A stretch of DNA of 64,000 nt, taken from NCBI GenBank assembly GCA_964017235.1, contig OZ024934.1:85216706-85280705 (forward strand), written 5' to 3'. Shown piece after piece: positions 1-12,100 of this stretch. Position 1 is the first letter of the stretch. The number at the start of each line of letters is the position of its first letter. The notes beneath the pieces are model-generated. The model did not search any database and was not told where the DNA came from. It saw only the letters and a program-made list of their open reading frames with translations. The DNA comes from Sabellastarte sp. h YS-2021 (Eukaryota > Annelida > Polychaeta > Sabellida > Sabellidae). The position numbers were made by a program, and so were the translations under genes.

Positions 1-282
1 TGGTCTATAATGCTGAAATTTGGCCAGAATATAAGGTGGCACATACTAAATCTGACTGAACCGGTTTTAAAATTACATCTGATATAACAGTACCTATAGT
101 TTGGCAATATTGGCTTCAGCTGGCCCCAAATTCCCTTCTGTGGGGCCGCATTAAGATATACTTAAATTTGGCAAAGTAAGACAATTTTAAGGCTGAAAAC
201 CATATTGTTTGCTAGGGCTGGCGCCACTAAATGAGATTCCACAAGAATATTCCTTAAGAAATACATAACTGGTCCAAAATAC
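1..282 (+). repeat. Partial satellite monomer cut by the left window edge
   Basis: This is the last 282 bp of a monomer, continuous with the next one at 283. It carries AAATTCCCTT, GGGGCCGC and GCTAGGGCTGG, the tail combination seen in F-type monomers (for example the tail ending at 5052), as expected if an F monomer closes one HOR before the A monomer at 283. Nothing else is present. Confidence 0.9.
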
Positions 283-603
283 ATGTATTGGAAGTGCAGG
301 TATCGAGGGGGGGATCATATGGCACATCAGTCCAAAACCCCACTTAAACTTCATCAATCTGGCTCAGATTTTCACAGGAAACTCAGTTCATATCACACAT
401 TGATATTGTATTGGCTTGACTTACTCAGGAAACCAATTAAAATTTTCAATTTTCCGGGGTTTGGGGCCAGGCTCAGCCCCCCTCAAATTAGGAAATATCA
501 GGTATATCCTAATACAACCAATCTGAAGCTCTTCTTGAATTTTGCATATGTTTTAACAATAATTGAGGATATATTAGGCCCATTTGGAGCATTACATCTC
601 TGA
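283..603 (+). other. Recurring 106-codon open frame, judged non-coding
   Basis: A frame of 106 codons starting MYWKCRYRGG is open in 84 of 94 monomers; ten others are frameshifted to 80 or 90 codons. It has no signal peptide, membrane segment or domain I recognise. Across the monomers I count 18 residue positions with amino-acid changes (14, 19, 23, 31, 32, 36, 48, 54, 58, 64, 74, 83, 84, 85, 87, 88, 89 and 99) against six silent sites (codons 10, 23, 38, 58, 66 and 67), about the 3:1 expected without selection. Openness is best explained by recent copying of one sequence. A 61-codon frame overlaps its end (584-769 here) and is likewise broken in several types. Confidence 0.8.
463..480. repeat. 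GC-rich inverted repeat, first half of each monomer
   Basis: GGGGC at 463-467 can pair with GCCCC at 476-480 around an 8-base loop, within an otherwise AT-rich monomer. It lies just after CCGGGGTTT. It recurs in essentially every monomer; the D marker GCCCGCC falls in the right arm and weakens it. Function unknown. Confidence 0.6.
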
Positions 604-633
604 AAATAAATTATTTCACCCATATAGTGCTGT

Positions 634-648
634 AAAAATGGTCAAAAA
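634..648. other. Two A5 tracts 10 bp apart (possible bend)
   Basis: AAAAA at 634-638 and 644-648 are spaced by 10 bp, one helical turn, and the motif recurs in nearly every monomer. Phased A-tracts are known to curve DNA and are common in satellites. In B monomers (for example near 6088) the first tract is one base shorter, changing the phase. Whether the DNA is curved is inferred only. Confidence 0.45.
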
Positions 649-804
649 TACATGTAAATTACACCAAACCAGTACCAAATGTTGGTCTATAATGCTGAAA
701 TTTGGCCAGAATATAAGGTGGCACATACTAAATCTGACTGAACCGGTTTTAAAATTACATCTGATATAACAGTACCTATAGTTTGGCAATATTGGCTTCA
801 GCTG

Positions 805-828
805 GCCCCAAATTCGCTTCTGTGGGGC
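805..828. repeat. GC-rich inverted repeat, second half of each monomer
   Basis: GCCCC at 805-809 can pair with GGGGC at 824-828 around a 14-base loop. In monomers with GGGGCCGC (for example 122-127 with 142-147) the stem gains a sixth pair. Monomers with GGGCCTGC lose one pair. No role can be assigned. Confidence 0.55.
813..827 (+). other. Weak CENP-B-box-like match (7 of 9 core positions)
   Basis: The 15 bases at 813-827 begin TTCG and end GGGG; against the CENP-B core pattern TTCGNNNNANNCGGG they match seven of nine fixed positions, missing the central A and the C before GGG. It occurs only in monomers with ATTCGC; others have ATTCCC and lose a further position. Two mismatches make binding by a CENP-B-like protein doubtful. 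Confidence 0.2.
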
Positions 829-2325
829 TGCATTAAGATATACTTAAATTTGGCAAAGTAAGACAATTTTAAGGCTGAAAACCATATTGTTTGCTAGAGC
901 TGGCGCCACTAAATGAGATTCCACAAGAATATTCCTTAAGAAATACATAACTGGTCCAAAATACATGTATTGGAAGTGCAGGTATCGAGGGGGTGATCAT
1001 ATGACACATCAGTCCAAAACCCCACTTAAACTTCATCAATCTGGCTCAGATTTTCACTGGAAACTCAGTTCATATCACACATTGATATTGTATTGGCTTG
1101 ACTTACTCAGGAAACCAATTAAAATTTTCAATTTTCCGGGGTTTGGGGCCAGGCTCAGCCCCCCTCAAATTAGGAAATATCAGGTATATCCTAATACAAC
1201 CAATCTGAAGCTCTTCTTGAATTTTGCATATGTTTTAACAATAATTGAGGATATATTAGGCCCATTTGGAGCATTACATCTCTGAAAATAAATTATTTCA
1301 CCCATATAGTGCTGTAAAATTGTCAAAAATACATGTAAATTACACCAAACCAGTACCAAATGTTGGTCTATAATGCTGAAATTTGGCCAGAATATAAGGT
1401 GGCACATACTAAATCTGACTGAACCGGTTTTAAAATTACATCTGATATAACAGTACCTATAGTTTGGCAATATTGGCTTCAGCTGGCCCCAAATTCCCTT
1501 CTGTGGGGCCGCATTAAGATATACTTAAATTTGGCAAAGTAAGACAATTTTAAGGCTGAAAACCATATTGTTTGCTAGGGCTGGCGCCACTAAATGAGAT
1601 TCCACAAGAATATTCCTTAAGAAATACATAACTGGTCCAAAATACATGTATTGGAAGTGCAGGTATCGAGGGGGGGATCATATGGCACATCAGTCCAAAA
1701 CCCCACTTAAACTTCATCAATCTGGCTCAGATTTTCACAGGAAACTCAGTTCATATCACACATTGATATTGTATTGGCTTGACTTATTCAGGAAACCAAT
1801 TAAAAATTTCAATTTTCCGGGGTTTGGGGCCAGGCTCAGCCCCCCTCAAATTAGGAAATATCAGTTATATCCTAATACAACCAATCTGAAGCTCTTCTTT
1901 AATGTTGCATCTGTTTTAACAATAATTGAGGATATATTAAGCCCATTTGGAGCATTACATCTCTAAAAAAATTATTTCACCCATATAGTGCTGTAAAAAT
2001 GGTCAAAAATACATGTAAATTACACCAAACAAGTACCAAATGTTGGTCTATAATGCTGAAATTTGGCCAGAATATAAGGTGGCACATACTAAATCTGACT
2101 GAACCGGTTTTAAAATTACATCTGATATAACAGTACCTATAGTTTGGCAATATTGGCTTCAGCTGGCCCCAAATTCCCTTCTGTGGGGCCGCATTAAGAT
2201 ATACTTAAATTTGGCAAAGTAAGACAATTTTAAGGCTGAAAACCATATTGTTTGCTAGGGCTGGCGCCACTAAATGAGATTCCACAAGAATATTCCTTAA
2301 GAAATACATAACTGGTCCAAAATAC

Positions 2326-5052
2326 ATGTATTGGAAGTGCAGGTATCGAGGGGGGGATCATATGGCACATCAGTCCAAAACCCCACTTAAACTTCATCAA
2401 TCTGGCTCAGATTTTCACAGGAAACTCAGTTCATATCACACATTGATATTGTATTGGCTTGACTTACTCAGGAAACCAATTAAAATTTTCAATTTTCCGG
2501 GGTTTGGGGCCAGGCTCAGCCCCCCTCAAATTAGGAAATATCAGGTATATCCTAATACAACCAATCTGAAGCTCTTCTTGAATTTTGCATATGTTTTAAC
2601 AATAATTGAGGATATATTAGGCCCATTTGGAGCATTACATCTCTGAAAATAAATTATTTCACCCATATAGTGCTGTAAAAATGGTCAAAAATACATGTAA
2701 ATTACACCAAACCAGTACCAAATGTTGGTCTATAATGCTGAAATTTGGCCAGAATATAAGGTGGCACATACTAAATCTGACTGAACCGGTTTTAAAATTA
2801 CATCTGATATAACAGTACCTATAGTTTGGCAATATTGGCTTCAGCTGGCCCCAAATTCCCTTCTGTGGGGCCGCATTAAGATATACTTAAATTTGGCAAA
2901 GTAAGACAATTTTAAGGCTGAAAACCATATTGTTTGCTAGGGCTGGCGCCACTAAATGAGATTCCACAAGAATATTCCTTAAGAAATACATAACTGGTCC
3001 AAAATACATGTATTGGAAGTGCAGGTATCGAGGGGGGGATCATATGGCACATCAGTCCAAAACCCCACTTAAACTTCATCAATCTGGCTCAGATTTTCAC
3101 AGGAAACTCAGTTCATATCACACATTGATATTGTATTGGCTTGACTTACTCAGGAAACCAATTAAAATTTTCAATTTTCCGGGGTTTGGGGCCAGGCTCA
3201 GCCCGCCTCAAATTAGGAAATATCAGGTATATCCTAATACAACCAATCTGAAGCTCTTCTTGAATTTTGCATATGTTTTAACAATAATTGAGGATATATT
3301 AGGCCCATTTGGAGCATTACATCTCTGAAAATAAATTATTTCACCCATATAGTGCTGTAAAAATGGTCAAAAATACATGTAAATTACACCAAACCAGTAC
3401 CAAATGTTGGTCTATAATGCTGAAATTTGGCCAGAATATAAGGTGGCACATACTAAATCTGACTGAACCGGTTTTAAAATTACATCTGATATAACAGTAC
3501 CTATAGTTTGGCAATATTGGCTTCAGCTGGCCCCAAATTCGCTTCTGTGGGGCTGCATTAAGATATACTTAAATTTGGCAAAGTAAGACAATTTTAAGGC
3601 TGAAAACCATATTGTTTGCTAGAGCTGGCGCCACTAAATGAGATTCCACAAGAATATTCCTTAAGAAATACATAACTGGTCCAAAATACATGTATTGGAA
3701 GTGCAGGTATCGAGGGGGTGATCATATGGCACATCAGTCCAAAACCCCACTTAAACTTCATCAATCTGGCTCAGATTTTCACAGGAAACTCAGTTCATAT
3801 CACACATTGATATTGTATTGGCTTGACTTATTCAGGAAACCAATTAAAAATTTCAATTTTCCGGGGTTTGGGGCCAGGCTCAGCCCCCCTCAAATTAGGA
3901 AATATCAGTTATATCCTAATACAACCAATCTGAAGCTCTTCTTTAATGTTGCATATGTTTTAACAATAATTGAGGATATATTAAGCCCATTTGGAGCATT
4001 ACATCTCTGAAAAAAAATTATTTCACCCATATAGTGCTGTAAAAATGGTCAAAAATACATGTAAATTACACCAAACAAGTACCAAATGTTGGTCTATAAT
4101 GCTGAAATTTGGCCAGAATATAAGGTGGCACATACTAAATCTGACTGAACCGGTTTTAAAATTACATCTGATATAACAGTACCTATAGTTTGGCAATATT
4201 GGCTTCAGCTGGCCCCAAATTCCCTTCTGTGGGGCCGCATTAAGATATACTTAAATTTGGCAAAGTAAGACAATTTTAAGGCTGAAAACCATATTGTTTG
4301 CTACAGCTGGCGCCACTAAATGAGATTCCACAAGAATATTCCTTAAGAAATACATAACTGGTCCAAAATACATGTATTGGAAGTGCAGGTATCGAGGGGG
4401 TGATCATATGGCACATCAGTCCAAAACCCCACTTAAACTTCATCAATCTGGCTCAGATTTTCACAGGAAACTCAGTTCATATCACACATTGATATTGTAT
4501 TGGCTTGACTTATTCAGGAAACCAATTAAAAATTTCAATTTTCCGGGGTTTGGGGCCAGGCTCAGCCCCCCTCAAATTAGGAAATATCAGTTATATCCTA
4601 ATACAACCAATCTGAAGCTCTTCTTTAATGTTGCATCTGTTTTAACAATAATTGAGGATATATTAAGCCCATTTGGAGCATTACATCTCTAAAAAAAATT
4701 ATTTCACCCATATAGTGCTGTAAAAATGGTCAAAAATACATGTAAATTACACCAAACAAGTACCAAATGTTGGTCTATAATGCTGAAATTTGGCCAGAAT
4801 ATAAGGTGGCACATACTAAATCTGACTGAACCGGTTTTAAAATTACATCTGATATAACAGTACCTATAGTTTGGCAATATTGGCTTCAGCTGGCCCCAAA
4901 TTCCCTTCTGTGGGGCCGCATTAAGATATACTTAAATTTGGCAAAGTAAGACAATTTTAAGGCTGAAAACCATATTGTTTGCTAGGGCTGGCGCCACTAA
5001 ATGAGATTCCACAAGAATATTCCTTAAGAAATACATAACTGGTCCAAAATAC
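2326..5052 (+). repeat. Shortened HOR (A/C chimera)-D-E-F, 2,727 bp
   Basis: Monomers start at 2326, 3008, 3690 and 4372. The one at 2326 has an A head (Leu48, Ile54, GAAAATAAATT) but a C-like tail (AAATTCCCTT, GGGGCCGC, TAGGGC), so it appears to fuse A to C and to skip B plus one monomer equivalent: 4,090 minus 2,727 is 1,363, exactly one 682-bp plus one 681-bp monomer. The D monomer at 3008 shows the D marker GCCCGCCTC near 3203; E at 3690 and F at 4372 are ordinary, F having the TAA plus eight-A end. Confidence 0.8.
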
Positions 5053-8000
5053 ATGTATTGGAAGTGCAGGTATCGAGGGGGGGATCATATGGCACATCAG
5101 TCCAAAACCCCACTTAAACTTCATCAATCTGGCTCAGATTTTCACAGGAAACTCAGTTCATATCACACATTGATATTGTATTGGCTTGACTTACTCAGGA
5201 AACCAATTAAAATTTTCAATTTTCCGGGGTTTGGGGCCAGGCTCAGCCCCCCTCAAATTAGGAAATATCAGGTATATCCTAATACAACCAATCTGAAGCT
5301 CTTCTTGAATTTTGCATATGTTTTAACAATAATTGAGGATATATTAGGCCCATTTGGAGCATTACATCTCTGAAAATAAATTATTTCACCCATATAGTGC
5401 TGTAAAAATGGTCAAAAATACATGTAAATTACACCAAACCAGTACCAAATGTTGGTCTATAATGCTGAAATTTGGCCAGAATATAAGGTGACACATACTA
5501 AATCTGACTGAACCGGTTTTAAAATTACATCTGATATAACAGTACCTATAGTTTGGCAATATTGGCTTCAGCTGGCCCCAAATTCGCTTCTGTGGGGCTG
5601 CATTAAGATATACTTAAATTTGGCAAAGTAAGACAATTTTAAGGCTGAAAACCATATTGTTTGCTAGAGCTGGCGCCACTAAATGAGATTCCACAAGAAT
5701 ATTCCTTAAGAAATACATAACTGGTCCAAAATACATGTATTGGAAGTGCAGGTATCGAGGGGGTGATCATATGACACATCAGTCCAAAACCCCACTTAAA
5801 CTTCATCAATCTGGCTCAGATTTTCACTGGAAACTCAGTTCATATCACACATTGATATTGTATTGGCTTGACTTACTCAGGAAACCAATTAAAATTTTCA
5901 ATTTTCCGGGGTTTGGGGCCAGGCTCAGCCCCCCTCAAATTAGGAAATATCAGGTATATCCTAATACAACCAATCTGAAGCTCTTCTTGAATTTTGCATA
6001 TGTTTTAACAATAATTGAGGATATATTAGGCCCATTTGGAGCATTACATCTCTGAAAATAAATTATTTCACCCATATAGTGCTGTAAAATGGTCAAAAAT
6101 ACATGTAAATTACACCAAACCAGTACCAAATTGTGGTCTATAATGCTGAAATTTGGCCAGAATATAAGGTGGCACATACTAAATCTGACTGAACCGGTTT
6201 TAAAATTACATCTGATATAACAGTACCTATAGTTTGGCAATATTGGCTTCAGCTGGCCCCAAATTCGCTTCTGTGGGGCTGCATTAAGATATACTTAAAT
6301 TTGGCAAAGTAAGACAATTTTAAGGCTGAAAACCATATTGTTTGCTAGAGCTGGCGCCACTAAATGAGATTCCACAAGAATATTCCTTAAGAAATACATA
6401 ACTGGTCCAAAATACATGTATTGGAAGTGCAGGTATCGAGGGGGGGATCATATGGCACATCAGTCCAAAACCCCACTTAAACTTCATCAATCTGGCTCAG
6501 ATTTTCACAGGAAACTCAGTTCATATCACACATTGATATTGTATTGGCTTGACTTATTCAGGAAACCAATTAAAAATTTCAATTTTCCGGGGTTTGGGGC
6601 CAGGCTCAGCCCCCCTCAAATTAGGAAATATCAGTTATATCCTAATACAACCAATCTGAAGCTCTTCTTTAATGTTGCATATGTTTTAACAATAATTGAG
6701 GATATATTAAGCCCATTTGGAGCATTACATCTCTGAAAAAAAATTATTTCACCCATATAGTGCTGTAAAAATGGTCAAAAATACATGTAAATTACACCAA
6801 ACAAGTACCAAATGTTGGTCTATAATGCTGAAATTTGGCCAGAATATAAGGTGGCACATACTAAATCTGACTGAACCGGTTTTAAAATTACATCTGATAT
6901 AACAGTACCTATAGTTTGGCAATATTGGCTTCAGCTGGCCCCAAATTCCCTTCTGTGGGGCCGCATTAAGATATACTTAAATTTGGCAAAGTAAGACAAT
7001 TTTAAGGCTGAAAACCATATTGTTTGCTAGGGCTGGCGCCACTAAATGAGATTCCACAAGAATATTCCTTAAGAAATACATAACTGGTCCAAAATACATG
7101 TATTGGAAGTGCAGGTATCGAGGGGGGGATCATATGGCACATCAGTCCAAAACCCCACTTAAACTTCATCAATCTGGCTCAGATTTTCACAGGAAACTCA
7201 GTTCATATCACACATTGATATTGTATTGGCTTGACTTACTCAGGAAACCAATTAAAATTTTCAATTTTCCGGGGTTTGGGGCCAGGCTCAGCCCGCCTCA
7301 AATTAGGAAATATCAGGTATATCCTAATACAACCAATCTGAAGCTCTTCTTGAATTTTGCATATGTTTTAACAATAATTGAGGATATATTAGGCCCATTT
7401 GGAGCATTACATCTCTGAAAATAAATTATTTCACCCATATAGTGCTGTAAAAATGGTCAAAAATACATGTAAATTACACCAAACCAGTACCAAATGTTGG
7501 TCTATAATGCTGAAATTTGGCCAGAATATAAGGTGGCACATACTAAATCTGACTGAACCGGTTTTAAAATTACATCTGATATAACAGTACCTATAGTTTG
7601 GCAATATTGGCTTCAGCTGGCCCCAAATTCGCTTCTGTGGGGCTGCATTAAGATATACTTAAATTTGGCAAAGTAAGACAATTTTAAGGCTGAAAACCAT
7701 ATTGTTTGCTAGAGCTGGCGCCACTAAATGAGATTCCACAAGAATATTCCTTAATAAATACATAACTGGTCCAAAATACATGTATTGGAAGTGCAGGTAT
7801 CGAGGGGGTGATCATATGGCACATCAGTCCAAAACCCCACTTAAACTTCATCAATCTGGCTCAGATTTTCACAGGAAACTCAGTTCATATCACACATTGA
7901 TATTGTATTGGCTTGACTTATTCAGGAAACCAATTAAAAATTTCAATTTTCCGGGGTTTGGGGCCAGGCTCAGCCCCCCTCAAATTAGGAAATATCAGTT

Positions 8001-9142
8001 ATATCCTAATACAACCAATCTGAAGCTCTTCTTTAATGTTGCATATGTTTTAACAATAATTGAGGATATATTAAGCCCATTTGGAGCATTACATCTCTGA
8101 AAAAAAATTATTTCACCCATATAGTGCTGTAAAAATGGTCAAAAATACATGTAAATTACACCAAACAAGTACCAAATGTTGGTCTATAATGCTGAAATTT
8201 GGCCAGAATATAAGGTGGCACATACTAAATCTGACTGAACCGGTTTTAAAATTACATCTGATATAACAGTACCTATAGTTTGGCAATATTGGCTTCAGCT
8301 GGCCCCAAATTCCCTTCTGTGGGGCCGCATTAAGATATACTTAAATTTGGCAAAGTAAGACAATTTTAAGGCTGAAAACCATATTGTTTGCTACAGCTGG
8401 CGCCACTAAATGAGATTCCACAAGAATATTCCTTAAGAAATACATAACTGGTCCAAAATACATGTATTGGAAGTGCAGGTATCGAGGGGGTGATCATATG
8501 GCACATCAGTCCAAAACCCCACTTAAACTTCATCAATCTGGCTCAGATTTTCACAGGAAACTCAGTTCATATCACACATTGATATTGTATTGGCTTGACT
8601 TATTCAGGAAACCAATTAAAAATTTCAATTTTCCGGGGTTTGGGGCCAGGCTCAGCCCCCCTCAAATTAGGAAATATCAGTTATATCCTAATACAACCAA
8701 TCTGAAGCTCTTCTTTAATGTTGCATCTGTTTTAACAATAATTGAGGATATATTAAGCCCATTTGGAGCATTACATCTCTAAAAAAAATTATTTCACCCA
8801 TATAGTGCTGTAAAAATGGTCAAAAATACATGTAAATTACACCAAACAAGTACCAAATGTTGGTCTATAATGCTGAAATTTGGCCAGAATATAAGGTGGC
8901 ACATACTAAATCTGACTGAACCGGTTTTAAAATTACATCTGATATAACAGTACCTATAGTTTGGCAATATTGGCTTCAGCTGGCCCCAAATTCCCTTCTG
9001 TGGGGCCGCATTAAGATATACTTAAATTTGGCAAAGTAAGACAATTTTAAGGCTGAAAACCATATTGTTTGCTAGGGCTGGCGCCACTAAATGAGATTCC
9101 ACAAGAATATTCCTTAAGAAATACATAACTGGTCCAAAATAC
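5053..9142 (+). repeat. 4,090-bp six-monomer HOR, copy 1
   Basis: Order A (5053), B (5735), C (6416), D (7098), E (7780), F (8462), with lengths 682, 681, 682, 682, 682, 681. Private marks are GGTGACAC at about 5487 in the A tail, where the other A copies have GGTGGCAC. Shared only with copy 2 are GCCCGCCTC in D and TTAATAAATA at about 7751 at the end of D, so copies 1 and 2 look closer to each other than to copy 3. The E tail has TACAGCTGG near 8391, the F tail TAGGGCTGG near 9072. Confidence 0.93.
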
Positions 9143-12100
9143 ATGTATTGGAAGTGCAGGTATCGAGGGGGGGATCATATGGCACATCAGTCCAAAACCC
9201 CACTTAAACTTCATCAATCTGGCTCAGATTTTCACAGGAAACTCAGTTCATATCACACATTGATATTGTATTGGCTTGACTTACTCAGGAAACCAATTAA
9301 AATTTTCAATTTTCCGGGGTTTGGGGCCAGGCTCAGCCCCCCTCAAATTAGGAAATATCAGGTATATCCTAATACAACCAATCTGAAGCTCTTCTTGAAT
9401 TTTGCATATGTTTTAACAATAATTGAGGATATATTAGGCCCATTTGGAGCATTACATCTCTGAAAATAAATTATTTCACCCATATAGTGCTGTAAAAATG
9501 GTCAAAAATACATGTAAATTACACCAAACCAGTACCAAATGTTGGTCTATAATGCTGAAATTTGGCCAGAATATAAGGTGGCACATACTAAATCTGACTG
9601 AACCGGTTTTAAAATTACATCTGATATAACAGTACCTATAGTTTGGCAATATTGGCTTCAGCTGGCCCCAAATTCGCTTCTGTGGGGCTGCATTAAGATA
9701 TACTTAAATTTGGCAAAGTAAGACAATTTTAAGGCTGAAAACCATATTGTTTGCTAGAGCTGGCGCCACTAAATGAGATTCCACAAGAATATTCCTTAAG
9801 AAATACATAACTGGTCCAAAATACATGTATTGGAAGTGCAGGTATCGAGGGGGTGATCATATGACACATCAGTCCAAAACCCCACTTAAACTTCATCAAT
9901 CTGGCTCAGATTTTCACTGGAAACTCAGTTCATATCACACATTGATATTGTATTGGCTTGACTTACTCAGGAAACCAATTAAAATTTTCAATTTTCCGGG
10001 GTTTGGGGCCAGGCTCAGCCCCCCTCAAATTAGGAAATATCAGGTATATCCTAATACAACCAATCTGAAGCTCTTCTTGAATTTTGCATATGTTTTAACA
10101 ATAATTGAGGATATATTAGGCCCATTTGGAGCATTACATCTCTGAAAATAAATTATTTCACCCATATAGTGCTGTAAAATGGTCAAAAATACATGTAAAT
10201 TACACCAAACCAGTACCAAATTGTGGTCTATAATGCTGAAATTTGGCCAGAATATAAGGTGGCACATACTAAATCTGACTGAACCGGTTTTAAAATTACA
10301 TCTGATATAACAGTACCTATAGTTTGGCAATATTGGCTTCAGCTGGCCCCAAATTCGCTTCTGTGGGGCTGCATTAAGATATACTTAAATTTGGCAAAGT
10401 AAGACAATTTTAAGGCTGAAAACCATATTGTTTGCTAGAGCTGGCGCCACTAAATGAGATTCCACAAGAATATTCCTTAAGAAATACATAACTGGTCCAA
10501 AATACATGTATTGGAAGTGCAGGTATCGAGGGGGGGATCATATGGCACATCAGTCCAAAACCCCACTTAAACTTCATCAATCTGGCTCAGATTTTCACAG
10601 GAAACTCAGTTCATATCACACATTGATATTGTATTGGCTTGACTTATTCAGGAAACCAATTAAAAATTTCAATTTTCCGGGGTTTGGGGCCAGGCTCAGC
10701 CCCCCTCAAATTAGGAAATATCAGTTATATCCTAATACAACCAATCTGAAGCTCTTCTTTAATGTTGCATATGTTTTAACAATAATTGAGGATATATTAA
10801 GCCCATTTGGAGCATTACATCTCTGAAAAAAAATTATTTCACCCATATAGTGCTGTAAAAATGGTCAAAAATACATGTAAATTACACCAAACAAGTACCA
10901 AATGTTGGTCTATAATGCTGAAATTTGGCCAGAATATAAGGTGGCACATACTAAATCTGACTGAACCGGTTTTAAAATTACATCTGATATAACAGTACCT
11001 ATAGTTTGGCAATATTGGCTTCAGCTGGCCCCAAATTCCCTTCTGTGGGGCCGCATTAAGATATACTTAAATTTGGCAAAGTAAGACAATTTTAAGGCTG
11101 AAAACCATATTGTTTGCTAGGGCTGGCGCCACTAAATGAGATTCCACAAGAATATTCCTTAAGAAATACATAACTGGTCCAAAATACATGTATTGGAAGT
11201 GCAGGTATCGAGGGGGGGATCATATGGCACATCAGTCCAAAACCCCACTTAAACTTCATCAATCTGGCTCAGATTTTCACAGGAAACTCAGTTCATATCA
11301 CACATTGATATTGTATTGGCTTGACTTACTCAGGAAACCAATTAAAATTTTCAATTTTCCGGGGTTTGGGGCCAGGCTCAGCCCGCCTCAAATTAGGAAA
11401 TATCAGGTATATCCTAATACAACCAATCTGAAGCTCTTCTTGAATTTTGCATATGTTTTAACAATAATTGAGGATATATTAGGCCCATTTGGAGCATTAC
11501 ATCTCTGAAAATAAATTATTTCACCCATATAGTGCTGTAAAAATGGTCAAAAATACATGTAAATTACACCAAACCAGTACCAAATGTTGGTCTATAATGC
11601 TGAAATTTGGCCAGAATATAAGGTGGCACATACTAAATCTGACTGAACCGGTTTTAAAATTACATCTGATATAACAGTACCTATAGTTTGGCAATATTGG
11701 CTTCAGCTGGCCCCAAATTCGCTTCTGTGGGGCTGCATTAAGATATACTTAAATTTGGCAAAGTAAGACAATTTTAAGGCTGAAAACCATATTGTTTGCT
11801 AGAGCTGGCGCCACTAAATGAGATTCCACAAGAATATTCCTTAATAAATACATAACTGGTCCAAAATACATGTATTGGAAGTGCAGGTATCGAGGGGGTG
11901 ATCATATGGCACATCAGTCCAAAACCCCACTTAAACTTCATCAATCTGGCTCAGATTTTCACAGGAAACTCAGTTCATATCACACATTGATATTGTATTG
12001 GCTTGACTTATTCAGGAAACCAATTAAAAATTTCAATTTTCCGGGGTTTGGGGCCAGGCTCAGCCCCCCTCAAATTAGGAAATATCAGTTATATCCTAAT

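Larger units (their letters stand above)
283..964 (+). repeat. Representative monomer (type A) and key to monomer types
   Basis: Type letters used in this annotation rest on variable sites, numbered from the marker ATG; residues refer to the recurring 106-codon frame used only as a ruler. A: seven-G run at +25, Leu48, Ile54. B: Thr14, Trp32 and 1 bp lost from the A-run near +352. C: seven-G run, Phe48, Asn54, Val87. D: like A but codon 66 CCG. E: GGGGGT at +25, Phe48, Asn54, Val87, usually a TACAGCTGG tail. F: Ser89 or TAA stop followed by eight A. G: Trp32 with Asn54. H, Q, V and K: Leu36, with a tail GGGCCTGC. L, W, X and I: Asn54, Phe87 without Leu36. M and P: GATGTAAC in the tail. N: TTAGTTCACC. 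O: 15-bp shortening. T: Ser14, Leu74, Val87 and often CCCCTAATT. U and R: frameshift GTTTAAC. Confidence 0.85.
283..2325 (+). repeat. Shortened HOR A-B-(C/F chimera), 2,043 bp
   Basis: Three monomers start at 283 (A, 682 bp), 965 (B, 681 bp) and 1646 (680 bp). The third begins like C, with the seven-G run near 1670, but ends like F, with GCATCTG near 1909 (Ser89 marker) and CTCTAAAA near 1962. It therefore looks like a crossover product joining a C head to an F tail and dropping about three monomers from the 4,090-bp HOR. The B monomer at 965 is also mixed: it has the B head and A-run deletion, but lacks the TTGTGG variant of other B copies and has the CCCTT and TAGGGC tail. Its A-run carries a private G-to-T change. 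Confidence 0.8.

Noticed and set aside
463-480. G-quadruplex from the G-rich stretch CCGGGGTTTGGGGCC
   Set aside because: There are only two G4 runs close together; four runs at quadruplex spacing are not present on one strand.
3203-3220. Reverse-strand CENP-B box at the D marker GCCCGCC
   Set aside because: Only about six of nine core positions match and it is confined to three D monomers (3008, 7098, 11188).
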